DNA from: Pantanalinema rosaneae
GTDB lineage: Bacteria > Cyanobacteriota > Cyanobacteriia > Leptolyngbyales > Leptolyngbyaceae
Direction of reading: 5' to 3'
Assembly: GCF_050753385.1 (NCBI RefSeq)
Contig: NZ_JBLZFZ010000018.1
Location: forward strand, 57,229 to 121,228
Length of the DNA: 64,000 nucleotides
Positions 45,342 to 53,621 of this stretch are shown piece by piece. The notes beneath the pieces were generated by a model. It saw only the letters and a program-made list of their open reading frames with translations, did no database searches and was not told where the DNA came from. The position numbers were made by a program, and so were the translations under genes. How positions within the stretch are numbered: position 1 is the stretch's first letter; each line of letters starts with the position of its first letter.

Positions 45342-45593
45342 CCTTTAGCGCTTAAACTCAAACATTCAGCCGCTAAAGTTGAACATTCAGGCGTGAACCA
45401 AAAACATTCAGCGCTGAACCTCAGACTTTAACACGCTAAGGTCAAACATTCAGCCGCTAAAGTCAAACATTAACGCGCTAACCAAAAACATTCAGCGCTG
45501 AACCTTAGACTTTAAGCCGCTAACCAAAAACATTAAGCGACTAAGCTCAGAGATTCAGCGCTGAAGCTCCAACATTCAAGTGGTGCTCTGAAG
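45342..45593. repeat. Array of twelve 21-bp tandem repeats
   Basis: Twelve contiguous units of exactly 21 bp. Most begin CATTCAGC or CATTAA, contain a short self-complementary core (TTCAGCGCTGAA, TTAACGCGCTAA, TTCAGGCGTGAA) and end in an A-rich spacer (CCAAAAA, GTCAAA, CTCAGA). The first and last units are degenerate. Stop codons occur in all frames, so it is not a coding repeat. It lies 50 bp downstream of the pheS stop. Confidence 0.9.
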
Positions 45594-45642
45594 TGGGTAG
45601 CCACGATCGCAGACCCATCCCATCGACAGACGAATTAACCGC

Positions 45643-46644
45643 TTAGAACTGTTGCAGGAAGCGGAGATCGCTCGTGTAGAGGCGACGAATATCGTCAATT
45701 TGGTGCAAGACTGCCGCCAGTCGCTCCACGCCCAAGCCACCCGCAAAGCCCGTATACACTTCGGGGTCGTAGCCCACCGACTTCAATACATTCGGGTCAA
45801 CCATACCGCAACCCATAATTTCTAGCCAGCGACCTTTCCATTGCAGATCCACTTCTGCCGAAGGTTCCGTGAACGGGAAGAAACTCGGACGCATCCGAAT
45901 CGGCACTTCCCCAAACAGTTGTTCCAGGAACATCCGCAGCGTACCTTTCAGGTCAGTGAAGGTCAACCCCTCATCGATCGCCAGGAATTCGATTTGGTTG
46001 AAGACTGCCGTATGGGTCGCATCCACCGTATCCCGGCGATAACAACGACCCGGCATCACAATCCGGATCGGGGGTTCATTCGCTTCCATATAGCGAATCT
46101 GCACCGAGGAGGTATGTGTCCGCATAATGTTGCCATCCGGCAGATACAGCGTATCCTGCATATCCCGCGCCGGGTGGTCAGGCAAAAAGTTTAACGCCTC
46201 AAAGTTATAGTAGTCCGTCTCCATTTCGGGACCTTCGGCGACGGTGTAGCCCATGCCGACAAAGATATCAATCACGCGATCGCTCATCGCATTTAAAGGA
46301 TGCATCCGTCCCTGCGGCCAGTAGGTTCCTGGCATCGTCACATCCAGAGTTTCGGCATCCAATTGTGCCTGAAGCTGCGCCGCTTGCAGAGCCACCCGTC
46401 GTTGTTCCAAATCCGACTGAATCGCTTCCTTGACTTCATTCGCCAGGGAACCAATACGCGGGCGATCGGCGGCATCCAATTTCCCCATGCTGCCCAACAC
46501 TTGAGGAATGGGACCTTTTTTACCAAGATATTTGATCCGAAGTTGTTCTAATTGCTCTAACGCATCGGTCGCCGCCAGGGCTTGCTGAGCTTCCAGGCGG
46601 ATCGCTTCTAGTTGAGCTTCAAGTTCTTTGGGCTGAACAGTCAT
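45643..46644 (-). CDS. pheS: Phenylalanine--tRNA ligase alpha subunit
   Basis: A 333-aa class II aminoacyl-tRNA synthetase subunit. The N-terminal coiled coil (about 1-90) binds tRNA. Class II motifs are present: the segment GYTVAEGPEMETDYYNFEALN, motif 2 around GRCYRRDTVDATHTAVFNQIE, and motif 3 in GLGVERLAAVLHQI. It forms the alpha2beta2 enzyme with PheT, which is not adjacent here. The length is normal. Confidence 0.96.
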   Translation of the reverse strand: MTVQPKELEAQLEAIRLEAQQALAATDALEQLEQLRIKYLGKKGPIPQVLGSMGKLDAADRPRIGSLANEVKEAIQSDLEQRRVALQAAQLQAQLDAETLDVTMPGTYWPQGRMHPLNAMSDRVIDIFVGMGYTVAEGPEMETDYYNFEALNFLPDHPARDMQDTLYLPDGNIMRTHTSSVQIRYMEANEPPIRIVMPGRCYRRDTVDATHTAVFNQIEFLAIDEGLTFTDLKGTLRMFLEQLFGEVPIRMRPSFFPFTEPSAEVDLQWKGRWLEIMGCGMVDPNVLKSVGYDPEVYTGFAGGLGVERLAAVLHQIDDIRRLYTSDLRFLQQF

Positions 46645-46804
46645 ACGAAGGGTTTAAATAGGAAACGAGTGCTACGTGACCAAAAATCACGCACCTTACC
46701 AGTGTAGAGGGTGGGCTGATCTTCTGACAGTAGAGCAGGCCGCAAAAGTGATTTTTTGCCAACCTACCTCTTAGCCTCAACTACTGTGTAGACCTATAAC
46801 GAAC

Positions 46805-47075
46805 CGATCCTCCCTAACCCTCCTTAAAAAGGAGGGAACCAAACCAAAGATGTTCAAAGTCCCCCTTTTTAAGGCTACGGTGTACACACATCTCCTCAAC
46901 CGCCTCAAGATTCTGCATTTAGCCCCCCTAGCCCCCCAATTCTGGGGGGAACTCAGGGTTCAAAGTCCCCCAGAATTGGGGGATTTAGGGGGCTAAAAGG
47001 AATGCAAACGAAGTCAGATCAATTTGTGTGTACACAGTAGCTTTTTAAGGGGATTGAGGGATCACCCCCATCTAC
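46805..47075. repeat. Palindromic repeat P2 interrupted by a MITE
   Basis: The flanks (46805-46874 and 47041-47075) form a common cyanobacterial palindrome of CCTCCTTAAAAAGGAGG and CCCCTTTTTAAGGGG hairpins. The second hairpin is split at its loop by the element at 46875-47040. Its sequence is unrelated to repeat P1, the target of MITE copy 1. Confidence 0.7.
46875..47040 (-). mobile_element. Miniature inverted-repeat element (MITE), copy 2
   Basis: A 166-bp element in inverted orientation relative to copy 1. It starts CTACGGTGTACACACA and ends TGTGTGTACACAGTAG (15 of 16 terminal positions complementary). The reverse complement aligns with copy 1 along its length, including GACTTCGTTTGCATT and the C/G-tract hairpins. 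It is flanked by a perfect 10-bp direct repeat CTTTTTAAGG (46865-46874 and 47041-47050). Confidence 0.88.
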
Positions 47076-47118
47076 CTCCCAACCCTAGAACCCGTGCAAG
47101 CGATCGAGTGATTGAGTC

Positions 47119-47916
47119 ATGAAACTTCTGATTAGCAACGACGATGGCATTTCGGCATTAGGCATTCGCACCCTGGCGAATACGTTAGTAGAAGCAGGGC
47201 ATGAAGTCAGCGTCGTCTGTCCCGATCAAGAACGATCGGCAACCGGACACGGACTCACCTTGCATCATCCCATTCGCGCCGAGGAGGTGAAATCTATCTT
47301 CCATCCTGCCGTCCGCGCCTGGGCATGTTCCGGGACTCCGGCTGATTGTGTCAAGCTCGCCCTCTGGGCACTGCTGGATAGTCCCCCGGATCTAGTGTTA
47401 TCTGGGATCAATCACGGCTCCAATCTCGGTACAGATGTGCTGTATTCCGGTACAGTATCGGCGGCGATGGAAGGAGTGATCGAAGGAATTCCCAGTGTGG
47501 CGTTTAGCCTTACCAGTTACTCTTCCAAAGAGTTTGGGGTCGCCGCGAATTTTGCCCGATCGCTCGTTACCCAATTAGAAAAGCAGCCCTTACCGGAACT
47601 ATTGCTGCTGAACGTAAATGTCCCGGCGGTGCCACCCGAAGCGATCGCGGGGGTAATGATTACTCGTCAAGGGATTCGCCGTTACATTGATGTGTTTGAG
47701 AAACGGATTGATCCCAGAGGCAAAACCTACTATTGGCTCTCGGGTGAGGCACTGCTGGAAGATTCCGAAGCCGCGTCAGAGTTAGCCGATCTCGTACCGA
47801 CGGATGTGCAGGCAGCGCGGGAAAACTACATCACCATCACTCCCTTGCAATACAACCTCACCTCCGTTCCTGGCATTGCTCACCTGAAAGACTGGCAATT
47901 GCAGTTTTTGGTCTAA
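47119..47916 (+). CDS. surE: 5'-nucleotidase SurE
   Basis: A 265-aa SurE-family phosphatase. It starts with the metal-binding MKLLISNDDGISALGI; SATGHGLT and SGINHGSNLGTDVLYSGTVSAAMEG are further family signatures. SurE hydrolyses nucleoside 5'- and 3'-monophosphates and short polyphosphate, with a proposed stress or housekeeping role. The length is typical. It stands alone between two repeat-rich regions. Confidence 0.95.
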   Translation: MKLLISNDDGISALGIRTLANTLVEAGHEVSVVCPDQERSATGHGLTLHHPIRAEEVKSIFHPAVRAWACSGTPADCVKLALWALLDSPPDLVLSGINHGSNLGTDVLYSGTVSAAMEGVIEGIPSVAFSLTSYSSKEFGVAANFARSLVTQLEKQPLPELLLLNVNVPAVPPEAIAGVMITRQGIRRYIDVFEKRIDPRGKTYYWLSGEALLEDSEAASELADLVPTDVQAARENYITITPLQYNLTSVPGIAHLKDWQLQFLV

Positions 47917-47943
47917 ACCTCGTTAGGGGCAACGCATGATTTG

Positions 47944-48009
47944 GTAGGGGCGGGGTTTACCGACAGATTATCCTAGATAGACAGATTGGTCTGCCAAACC
48001 CGCCCGCAT
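47944..48009. repeat. GGCGGGTTT/AAACCCGCC hairpin repeat
   Basis: GGGGCGGGGTTTACCGACAG pairs imperfectly with CTGCCAAACCCGCCCGC across a 30-nt loop. Such hairpins are scattered in many cyanobacterial genomes. It could also terminate surE, which ends 28 bp upstream. Confidence 0.5.
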
Positions 48010-48044
48010 AGGTTGCCGATTGATTAAATCGACAATCCTAAAGA

Positions 48045-48176
48045 GATTTCTGAGAAGGATATTACCCCTGTACGGGTTTAGCATTCGGCAGATCATCTCT
48101 GGTCGATCGCAAAGACTATTGACCGAATGCCAAACCCCTACCGTTTGTGGGGATAACTTCTTCTGGAAATGGTCTA
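48045..48176 (-). repeat. Dispersed ~130-bp repeat, copy B
   Basis: The reverse complement aligns with copy A (9727-9857) over its whole length, sharing TTATCCCCA, GGCATTCGGTCAA, GTCTTTGC, GATGATCTGCCGAATGCTAAA and CCCGTACAGGGG. It ends inside the stop codon of the SDR gene, so the repeat provides that gene's 3' end. Confidence 0.75.
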
Positions 48177-48971
48177 AATAAACGATCGTCGTACCGAGGG
48201 GTCTGATTTAGGAGCGGTAATGCGGACAATCCGCTCGACTAACCAGGGAGCCAGGCGACTACCCCATACGGCTAAATGACTCTGCCAACCGACCAACACC
48301 TCCGGGGCATCTTTTTGTAAGCCGATCACTAAAGCTTTAGCAACTTGCTCAGGTGTACTGGGAATCAGTCCTCGGAACCATTGGAACTCCCGCACCATAT
48401 CCGTCGTGGTGAGTGACGGTAGTAGAGCACAGACCCGCACATTATAAGGAGCCAGTTCATTGCGTAGTGCCTGGGTGAAGCCGACGATCGCGAATTTAGT
48501 CGCTGAATAGGTTGCCATCGTGGGAGCGGCAATTTTACCCATCAAGCTAGAGACATTGACGATCGTGCCTTCCCGTTGCACCACCATTCGGCGGGCGACT
48601 AAGCGAGTAATCGTATACATGCCCACTAAGTTAGTAGTCAGTTCATCCTGCACATATAGCAAGCGGGATTTGAGGAATGGAGTTTGATAGGCGACTCCGG
48701 CACAGTTCACCAGTAAATGAATCGGCGCATAGGTGCGGCAGGCTTTGGCGATCGCACTATGGACTTCGATCGGTTTGGTCAAATCCAGTGGTAACACGAT
48801 CGCTTCTGCCCCTAACGCGGTCACTTCAGTGGCGATTAGGGCTAACCGCTCGGGGTTGCGAGCGACCAGTAATAGGCGGCTAACTCCTTGACGAGCCAGT
48901 TCTAATGCGATCGCCCGACCAATGCCACGAGAGGCTCCAGTAACGAGAGCTGTTTTTCCTTGAATATTCAT
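48174..48971 (-). CDS. Short-chain dehydrogenase/reductase
   Basis: A 265-aa classical SDR. The nucleotide-binding motif is TGASRGIGRA, the structural NCAGV motif (usually NNAG) is present, and the catalytic YSATK follows a Ser (NVSSLMGK). The residue pattern after the second beta strand (ARNPER) suggests NADP(H). Substrate unknown. A dispersed repeat abuts the 3' end. Confidence 0.88.
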   Translation of the reverse strand: MNIQGKTALVTGASRGIGRAIALELARQGVSRLLLVARNPERLALIATEVTALGAEAIVLPLDLTKPIEVHSAIAKACRTYAPIHLLVNCAGVAYQTPFLKSRLLYVQDELTTNLVGMYTITRLVARRMVVQREGTIVNVSSLMGKIAAPTMATYSATKFAIVGFTQALRNELAPYNVRVCALLPSLTTTDMVREFQWFRGLIPSTPEQVAKALVIGLQKDAPEVLVGWQSHLAVWGSRLAPWLVERIVRITAPKSDPSVRRSFI

Positions 48972-49837
48972 CGCTACAACCTCCAGAATTGAGGCTCACT
49001 GCATAATTTTGGTCAATCGATCGGAAACACAAATCTCATGACACATTGAGCGAATGCAGGGAGACAAAGTGTGTTTTGTGGTATCAAATTGACTGATTCA
49101 GTCGTCATTTCATCTCGATCAATCAATCAAAAACAATCGGGAAACCACGGAACACAGGGACATTATTGATTTAGTTCCATCGGCTATTTAGGGCACAAGG
49201 GTAAGAGTAAATAGCCTGGTTATTGTTGCTACAGCATAGAGTCAGTGCAGTTAGTTAAAGAACAGTAGGTTAACCGGGTCAAGCTACAGCAGGACTTGAG
49301 AGGTTTCCAGAAACTTAGCGTTATTTTGCCAGTAAATTTCGGCTTTAAGACTGGTCAATAACGGAATATGTTCTGGAATTAGATGCGTTATTTCCTAAGT
49401 GGAAACGGGCTGCTTATACGCATAGATTACCTCCAAAGAAATTTAACCGACCTGTTTACAGACGTTAACACCGGGATCGGGTTCCTGCAATGTTTATTAA
49501 TGAAAACCCGCAATATTTACATTACTTAATAATCTCTCTAAGTTTTGCTTGCTAGTATTCTCTCTCTCTACTGTTATAGAAGCCTGATTTACAAAGTCTT
49601 TTGGCTATTAAGGTCTGCTTGCAGCCAGAGTTGTTCTAGAGCTAAACCTGAGAAAAGTTTGCTAACTCGCCATGTTAGATGAAACAACAAGGTAGAAATC
49701 CAACTTAGTTTTGTGTAGTCAATTGTTCGGGAGTGATCATAGAAAAGTTTGGTAAAACTAATTACTTTTGTTTGATGTTTGTATTAGTCATCATCTAATT
49801 GGGTGAATTTAATCAATCTCCTGATTTCTACTGATGC

Positions 49838-49853
49838 TGTGATGCGAATCACA
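49838..49853 (+). promoter_or_regulatory. Perfect CRP/SyCRP1-type binding site
   Basis: TGTGATGCGAATCACA is an exact match to TGTGA-N6-TCACA, the consensus for enteric CRP and cyanobacterial SyCRP1. With a -10-like TAGAAA at 49876 and transcription starting near 49888, the site would be centred at about -42, the class II activator position. Confidence 0.65.
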
Positions 49854-49887
49854 CCCATTGTTCATCGGTTTGTCCTAGAAATTGGCA

Positions 49888-50067
49888 ATGTCGATCGCGG
49901 CACTCTCCCAGTAAAAGACGATTGAATATCTCTCACTTGGCTGGGAACTTCTACCATTGGGTGGATAGGCAACCTGGCTCGATCGTCAGATGATAACCCT
50001 GTGAGGAGTTGCAATAACTAATGAAAGCTTTCTGGAATCGAAACACGGCAAGATCCAGAAGGCTTTT
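49888..50067 (+). ncRNA. Candidate CRP-controlled small transcript
   Basis: Inferred only: a promoter-like arrangement at 49838-49881 and a terminator-shaped hairpin at 50024-50067 would define an RNA of about 180 nt with no convincing reading frame. It could equally be an attenuated leader of the downstream Nudix gene. It matches no RNA family I recognise. Confidence 0.3.
50024..50067 (+). terminator. Terminator-like hairpin upstream of the Nudix gene
   Basis: AAAGCTTTCTGGA pairs with TCCAGAAGGCTTT (one bulge/mismatch) across about 17 nt and is followed by TTGTTT. There is no gene immediately upstream on this strand to be terminated, which hints at an unannotated transcript or an attenuator. 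Confidence 0.5.
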
Positions 50068-50082
50068 GTTTAAATCAATGCA

Positions 50083-50535
50083 GTGATGATGTTCAGGCAG
50101 TCTGGAGTGATTCCCTATCGAGTGCGATCGCGCACTGTTGAGATCCTGCTAGTCACGACCTCTAGTGGTAAGCGCTGGGGGATTCCTAAAGGTTGGATCA
50201 GTTTATTCATGTCGCCCTCTGGCTCCGCTGCGAAAGAAGCCTGGGAAGAAGCGGGAATTGTGGGATCAGTGATTACGCCTGCGATCGGAGAGTATCAGAT
50301 TCGTAAATGGGGCTATCCCTGTCAGGTCAAAGTGTTTCTGATGCAGGTTCAGAAAGTTGCTGATGATTATCCTGAAGTGAAACAACGCCAGCGACAATGG
50401 TTCAGTTTAGACAAAGCCATCAAACGGATCAAAGATCCAGAACTACAAGCGTTATTCAGTCAGATTGAACCATCGCTATTGCTCGAAGGAATGAAGCGCT
50501 CCCAGATCAGTCAGCGTCAAGATTCCAGACTTTGA
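50083..50535 (+). CDS. Nudix hydrolase
   Basis: A 150-aa Nudix protein. The Nudix box runs from GWISLFM to KEAWEEAGI: the REUxEExGU half is conserved (Lys for Arg), but the first Glu of GX5E is replaced by Met. That replacement is frequent in the bacterial subgroup related to diphosphoinositol-polyphosphate phosphohydrolases. The catalytic Glu pair is present, so activity on a nucleoside diphosphate derivative or polyphosphate is plausible. Three start codons in a row (MMM) leave the exact start open. It overlaps the convergent kinase gene by 29 bp. Confidence 0.87.
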   Translation: MMMFRQSGVIPYRVRSRTVEILLVTTSSGKRWGIPKGWISLFMSPSGSAAKEAWEEAGIVGSVITPAIGEYQIRKWGYPCQVKVFLMQVQKVADDYPEVKQRQRQWFSLDKAIKRIKDPELQALFSQIEPSLLLEGMKRSQISQRQDSRL

Positions 50536-52606
50536 TCACCCGATCGCTGCTGCCCGTCGCGATCGTCTGCCAATCGGAACTGACTACAAAATAATTAATC
50601 TGGTGACTGTATCCAGTCAAGGTACGAATGACTTCACCTGTAGTTAAATTCCATAGTCTGACTGTGCCATCACTGCTGCTACTCGCCAGAATTTTGCCAT
50701 TGGGATGTATTGCTAATGCCATCACATATCCTGTATGACCAGTCAGGGTTTGCAATTCCTGCCCCGTTGCCAGATCCCAGAGCTTAATGGTTTTATCGGC
50801 ACTGCCACTAATTAAAGTTCTGCCGGTGGGCGTGAGGACGATCGCATTAATGTAGTCTTGATGTCCGGTGAGGGTACGCCAGAGTTTGCCTGTGCTTAAG
50901 TCCCAAAGTTTGATCGTTTTGTCGGCACTGCCACTGGCAAGGATGCGATCGTCGGAACTGATCGCCAACGCATTCACAAAACTACTATGTCCGGTCAGGG
51001 TACGGATTAGCTGACCTGTGGTTAAGTTCCAGACTCTGATGGTTCGGTCGGCACTGCCACTCACCAACGTTTCGCCATCGGCAGTAATCGCTAGTGCATT
51101 AATAAAGCTGGTATGTCCGGTCAGGATTTGACGTTGTTGACCTGTTGCCAGATCCCAGACGCGGATCGTGCGATCGGCACTGCCACTGACTAACGTAGAA
51201 CCATCCGGTGAAATTGCCAGGGTATTGACGAAACTGGTATGTCCGGTCAGGGTTCCAACTGATTCACCAGTGGTTAAATCCCAAAGTTTGATCGTTTTAT
51301 CGGCACTGCCACTGATCAAGGTCTTGCCATCTGGACTGAGGATCAACGCGTTGACAAAACTACTATGTCCCGCCAGCGTCGTTGTGACTGCGATCGCTTG
51401 CTCAGTCCGATCGCGAGTCAGCCATTGATAGCCCTGCCAGCCTCCCACACCTAATACTCCTAGCAAAACCGCGATCGCGCCACCCAGTAACCAGATCTTA
51501 GTTCGAGCAGGCTGGGTGATGGCGGGATCTGCCTGACTCGCATGATTCACCTGATCAATCACTGCCACGGGAGGCAATTGGGAATTTTGCAGGTGGGTAG
51601 GGGCAGTGGCATCTTGAATCTGGGTAAATAGAGCGGCATTCAGAGGCGGCAAGGTGGAATCAGCCACAGGAATGGCATGGCGAACGGTAGCCGTTAAGTG
51701 ATGGAGCCGTTGCAATTCATCCAGGATCTCCTGGGTATTTTTGGGGCGATCGATCGGACGAGGGGCAATCAGGCGATCGAGGAAATCGGCTAACTGTCGA
51801 GAAACATTGGGCGCATACTGTCGCCAGCGAATCTCCCCGGTCTGAGAATCATAAATACTGCCGTCGGTTAACTGCACCCCAGTTAATAGATAAACAAACG
51901 TGCGTCCTAAGGCATAGAAATCAGACTGCGGCACCGCATGACCCATATCCTGTTCTGGGGGAGTGTAACCGGGAGAACTGATCTGCGTAATGCTGGAATT
52001 GCCCAAATGCGCCAGATAGGTATAGGTCATTTGCCGCGCCGTACCAAAGTCAATCAGTACCAGTTGCCCGGTCGATCGCAGCATAATATTCTGCGGTTTA
52101 ATATCCCGATGGAAGTAATTCTGTTGATGCACTTGATGCAAGACCTCTGCGAGTTGCTGCAACCAGTTCAAGGCTTGCCGTTCACTAATCGGCTGATTCC
52201 CCTGTTGCTGCATCCACTGACTCAGATTTAGTCCATCAATCTTCTCCATGACGATGCAATGCACGGGTTCAGATTCCCCTGGAGGAGTCATTTGAAAGTA
52301 GCCATCTGACCCAATTTGCGGCACTGCCAAACTATGAATGCGGCTTAATACCTCCGCCTCCTGCCGAAACAGTTCCACCGCTTTGGGATTGTGGTTATGG
52401 ATCGCCTTAAGTACCTTGAGAATTTTAGGCGTGGTATGTTCATAGGCTTCATAGACAATGCCAAATCCCGTCGTATCACTCAAGACACGCATAACTCGGT
52501 AGCGTCCTTGCAGCACCAAGTCTGACCCGCAACATTGACAGCGACGACTATCATCGTTGCCGGGATGATCCGGTTGGAGGCAGTGAGGATTGATACACAA
52601 ACTCAT
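50507..52606 (-). CDS. Serine/threonine protein kinase with seven WD40 repeats
   Basis: A 699-aa protein. Residues 4-28 hold two Cys pairs (CINPHC, CQCC) that may bind zinc. A Hanks-type kinase follows (about 33-300): glycine-loop region SDTTGFGIVYEAYE, catalytic HRDIKPQN and DFG in LIDFGTAR. After a linker comes one transmembrane helix (about 372-392, KIWLLGGAIAVLLGVLGVGG), then seven WD40 repeats of 42 residues (about 405-699; LTGHTSFVNTLAISPDG, SGSADKTIKLWDL), predicted to form a complete propeller outside the cytoplasm. Targets are unknown. Confidence 0.93.
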   Translation of the reverse strand: MSLCINPHCLQPDHPGNDDSRRCQCCGSDLVLQGRYRVMRVLSDTTGFGIVYEAYEHTTPKILKVLKAIHNHNPKAVELFRQEAEVLSRIHSLAVPQIGSDGYFQMTPPGESEPVHCIVMEKIDGLNLSQWMQQQGNQPISERQALNWLQQLAEVLHQVHQQNYFHRDIKPQNIMLRSTGQLVLIDFGTARQMTYTYLAHLGNSSITQISSPGYTPPEQDMGHAVPQSDFYALGRTFVYLLTGVQLTDGSIYDSQTGEIRWRQYAPNVSRQLADFLDRLIAPRPIDRPKNTQEILDELQRLHHLTATVRHAIPVADSTLPPLNAALFTQIQDATAPTHLQNSQLPPVAVIDQVNHASQADPAITQPARTKIWLLGGAIAVLLGVLGVGGWQGYQWLTRDRTEQAIAVTTTLAGHSSFVNALILSPDGKTLISGSADKTIKLWDLTTGESVGTLTGHTSFVNTLAISPDGSTLVSGSADRTIRVWDLATGQQRQILTGHTSFINALAITADGETLVSGSADRTIRVWNLTTGQLIRTLTGHSSFVNALAISSDDRILASGSADKTIKLWDLSTGKLWRTLTGHQDYINAIVLTPTGRTLISGSADKTIKLWDLATGQELQTLTGHTGYVMALAIHPNGKILASSSSDGTVRLWNLTTGEVIRTLTGYSHQINYFVVSSDWQTIATGSSDRVIKVWNLDAD

Positions 52607-52689
52607 GGAATCTGCTCATGGCGTAGATGCAGAGGCTTGTATCCCTACTATAGTCGCCCAATTCAGTTCGCTACCCTCACCCCGTCAGG

Positions 52690-53463
52690 TTATCCCAGGG
52701 CAATATCCAAAAACATCATGGTGACAAAGCCAATCATGATCCCGATCGTCCCTTCTTTTTCTAATCCTTTCCGGTGGGACTCGGGAATAATCTCATCACT
52801 AATCACAAACAACATGGCTCCGGCGGCAAATGCCATCCCCCAGGGCAGAATGAAGTTCCCCAGATGCACGACACTGACTCCGACTAAGCCTCCGATCGGT
52901 TCCACTAATCCCGTCAGCAACGATACTCGCAACGCATGACCCACCGAATAATTTTGGGCGAGCAGCGCTACTGCCACCACTAACCCTTCCGGCATATTCT
53001 GTAACCCAATTCCTAAAGCGACGGGCAATCCTTCATGAATGTCCCCACTGCCAAAACTGACCCCGACTGCCAAACCCTCGGGAAAGTTATGCAGGGTAAT
53101 CGCCGCAATGAATAGCCACAGCCGTGTTAAATTCGTGCGATTGGCAGCAGATTCTTCTTTAAAGAAATGTTCGTGCGGAAAGTGAGCATGGGCAAAGTTG
53201 AGACACCACCCCCCTAAGAGAATGCCGCAGACCATAATCAATGCCGCGATTGCTTTCGGGAACCCTTGCGACATGGCAGCTTCCGTACCGGGCAGAATCA
53301 ATGAAAAAGCTGTCGCTGCTAACATCACCCCACCACCAAACCCCAGCAGAATCCCTTCGGCACGTTTGGTCAGGGTAGGAATAAACAGAATCGGTAAAGC
53401 CCCGATCGCGGTAGCCAGTCCAGCAATTAGACTCGCGAGAAATCCAGTCAGAATAATCGGCAT
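52690..53463 (-). CDS. ZIP-family metal transporter
   Basis: A 257-aa polytopic protein with about eight helices. The ZIP metal-site signatures HNFPEGLAVGVSFGSGD (TM4) and LQNMPEGLVVAVALL (TM5) are intact, and a His-rich loop (HAHFPHEHFFKEE) lies between TM3 and TM4. It should import zinc or another divalent metal. ATG 53463 is chosen; a TTG at 53502 would add 13 residues. No Zur/Fur site was recognised upstream. Confidence 0.9.
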   Translation of the reverse strand: MPIILTGFLASLIAGLATAIGALPILFIPTLTKRAEGILLGFGGGVMLAATAFSLILPGTEAAMSQGFPKAIAALIMVCGILLGGWCLNFAHAHFPHEHFFKEESAANRTNLTRLWLFIAAITLHNFPEGLAVGVSFGSGDIHEGLPVALGIGLQNMPEGLVVAVALLAQNYSVGHALRVSLLTGLVEPIGGLVGVSVVHLGNFILPWGMAFAAGAMLFVISDEIIPESHRKGLEKEGTIGIMIGFVTMMFLDIALG

Positions 53464-53515
53464 GGGAGAGGTAAGCGTCGGAATAAATGATGACAAACGC
53501 AATGGGCACTAATTT

Positions 53516-53602
53516 GCCCTTATCCCAACCCTTCTTCCTAGGGAGAAGGGCTATAGACAATTCTGGTTCCCTCGCCCCTTGGGAGAGGGCTAGGGTGAGG
53601 GC
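53516..53602. repeat. Palindromic intergenic repeat P1, copy 3
   Basis: Related to the element at 25837-25920: CCCTTCTTCCTAGGGAGAAGGG followed by a CCTCGCCCCTTGGGAGAGGGCTAGG-type hairpin and GGTGAGGGC. Lies just upstream of the ZIP gene. Confidence 0.75.
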
Positions 53603-53621
53603 AGTCTTTACAACCAAATGA

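Larger units (their letters stand above)
48972..50082. other. 1.1-kb gene-free region with CRP site and terminator
   Basis: No supported gene in 1,111 bp between divergent genes, much longer than other gaps in the window. The composition is moderately AT-rich. The recognisable elements are the CRP-type site at 49838-49853, a -10-like TAGAAA at 49876-49881 and a terminator hairpin at 50024-50067. The part from 48972 to 49830 shows no identifiable structure. Confidence 0.5.

Noticed and set aside
45249..45431. A 60-codon frame with a 7-residue repeat (KHSAAKV, EHSGVNQ, KHSALNL)
   Set aside because: The repeat is the translation of the 21-bp DNA array; the frame is closed by a stop inside the array and has no conserved upstream part.
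49021..49060. GGAAACA loop reminiscent of Yfr2-family RNAs
   Set aside because: No flanking hairpins or terminator of the Yfr2 type were visible; a 7-base motif alone is not enough.
50511..51400. Tandem DNA repeats that could be mistaken for a CRISPR or minisatellite array
   Set aside because: The 126-bp periodicity encodes WD40 blades in an intact kinase gene. No CRISPR array was found anywhere in the window.
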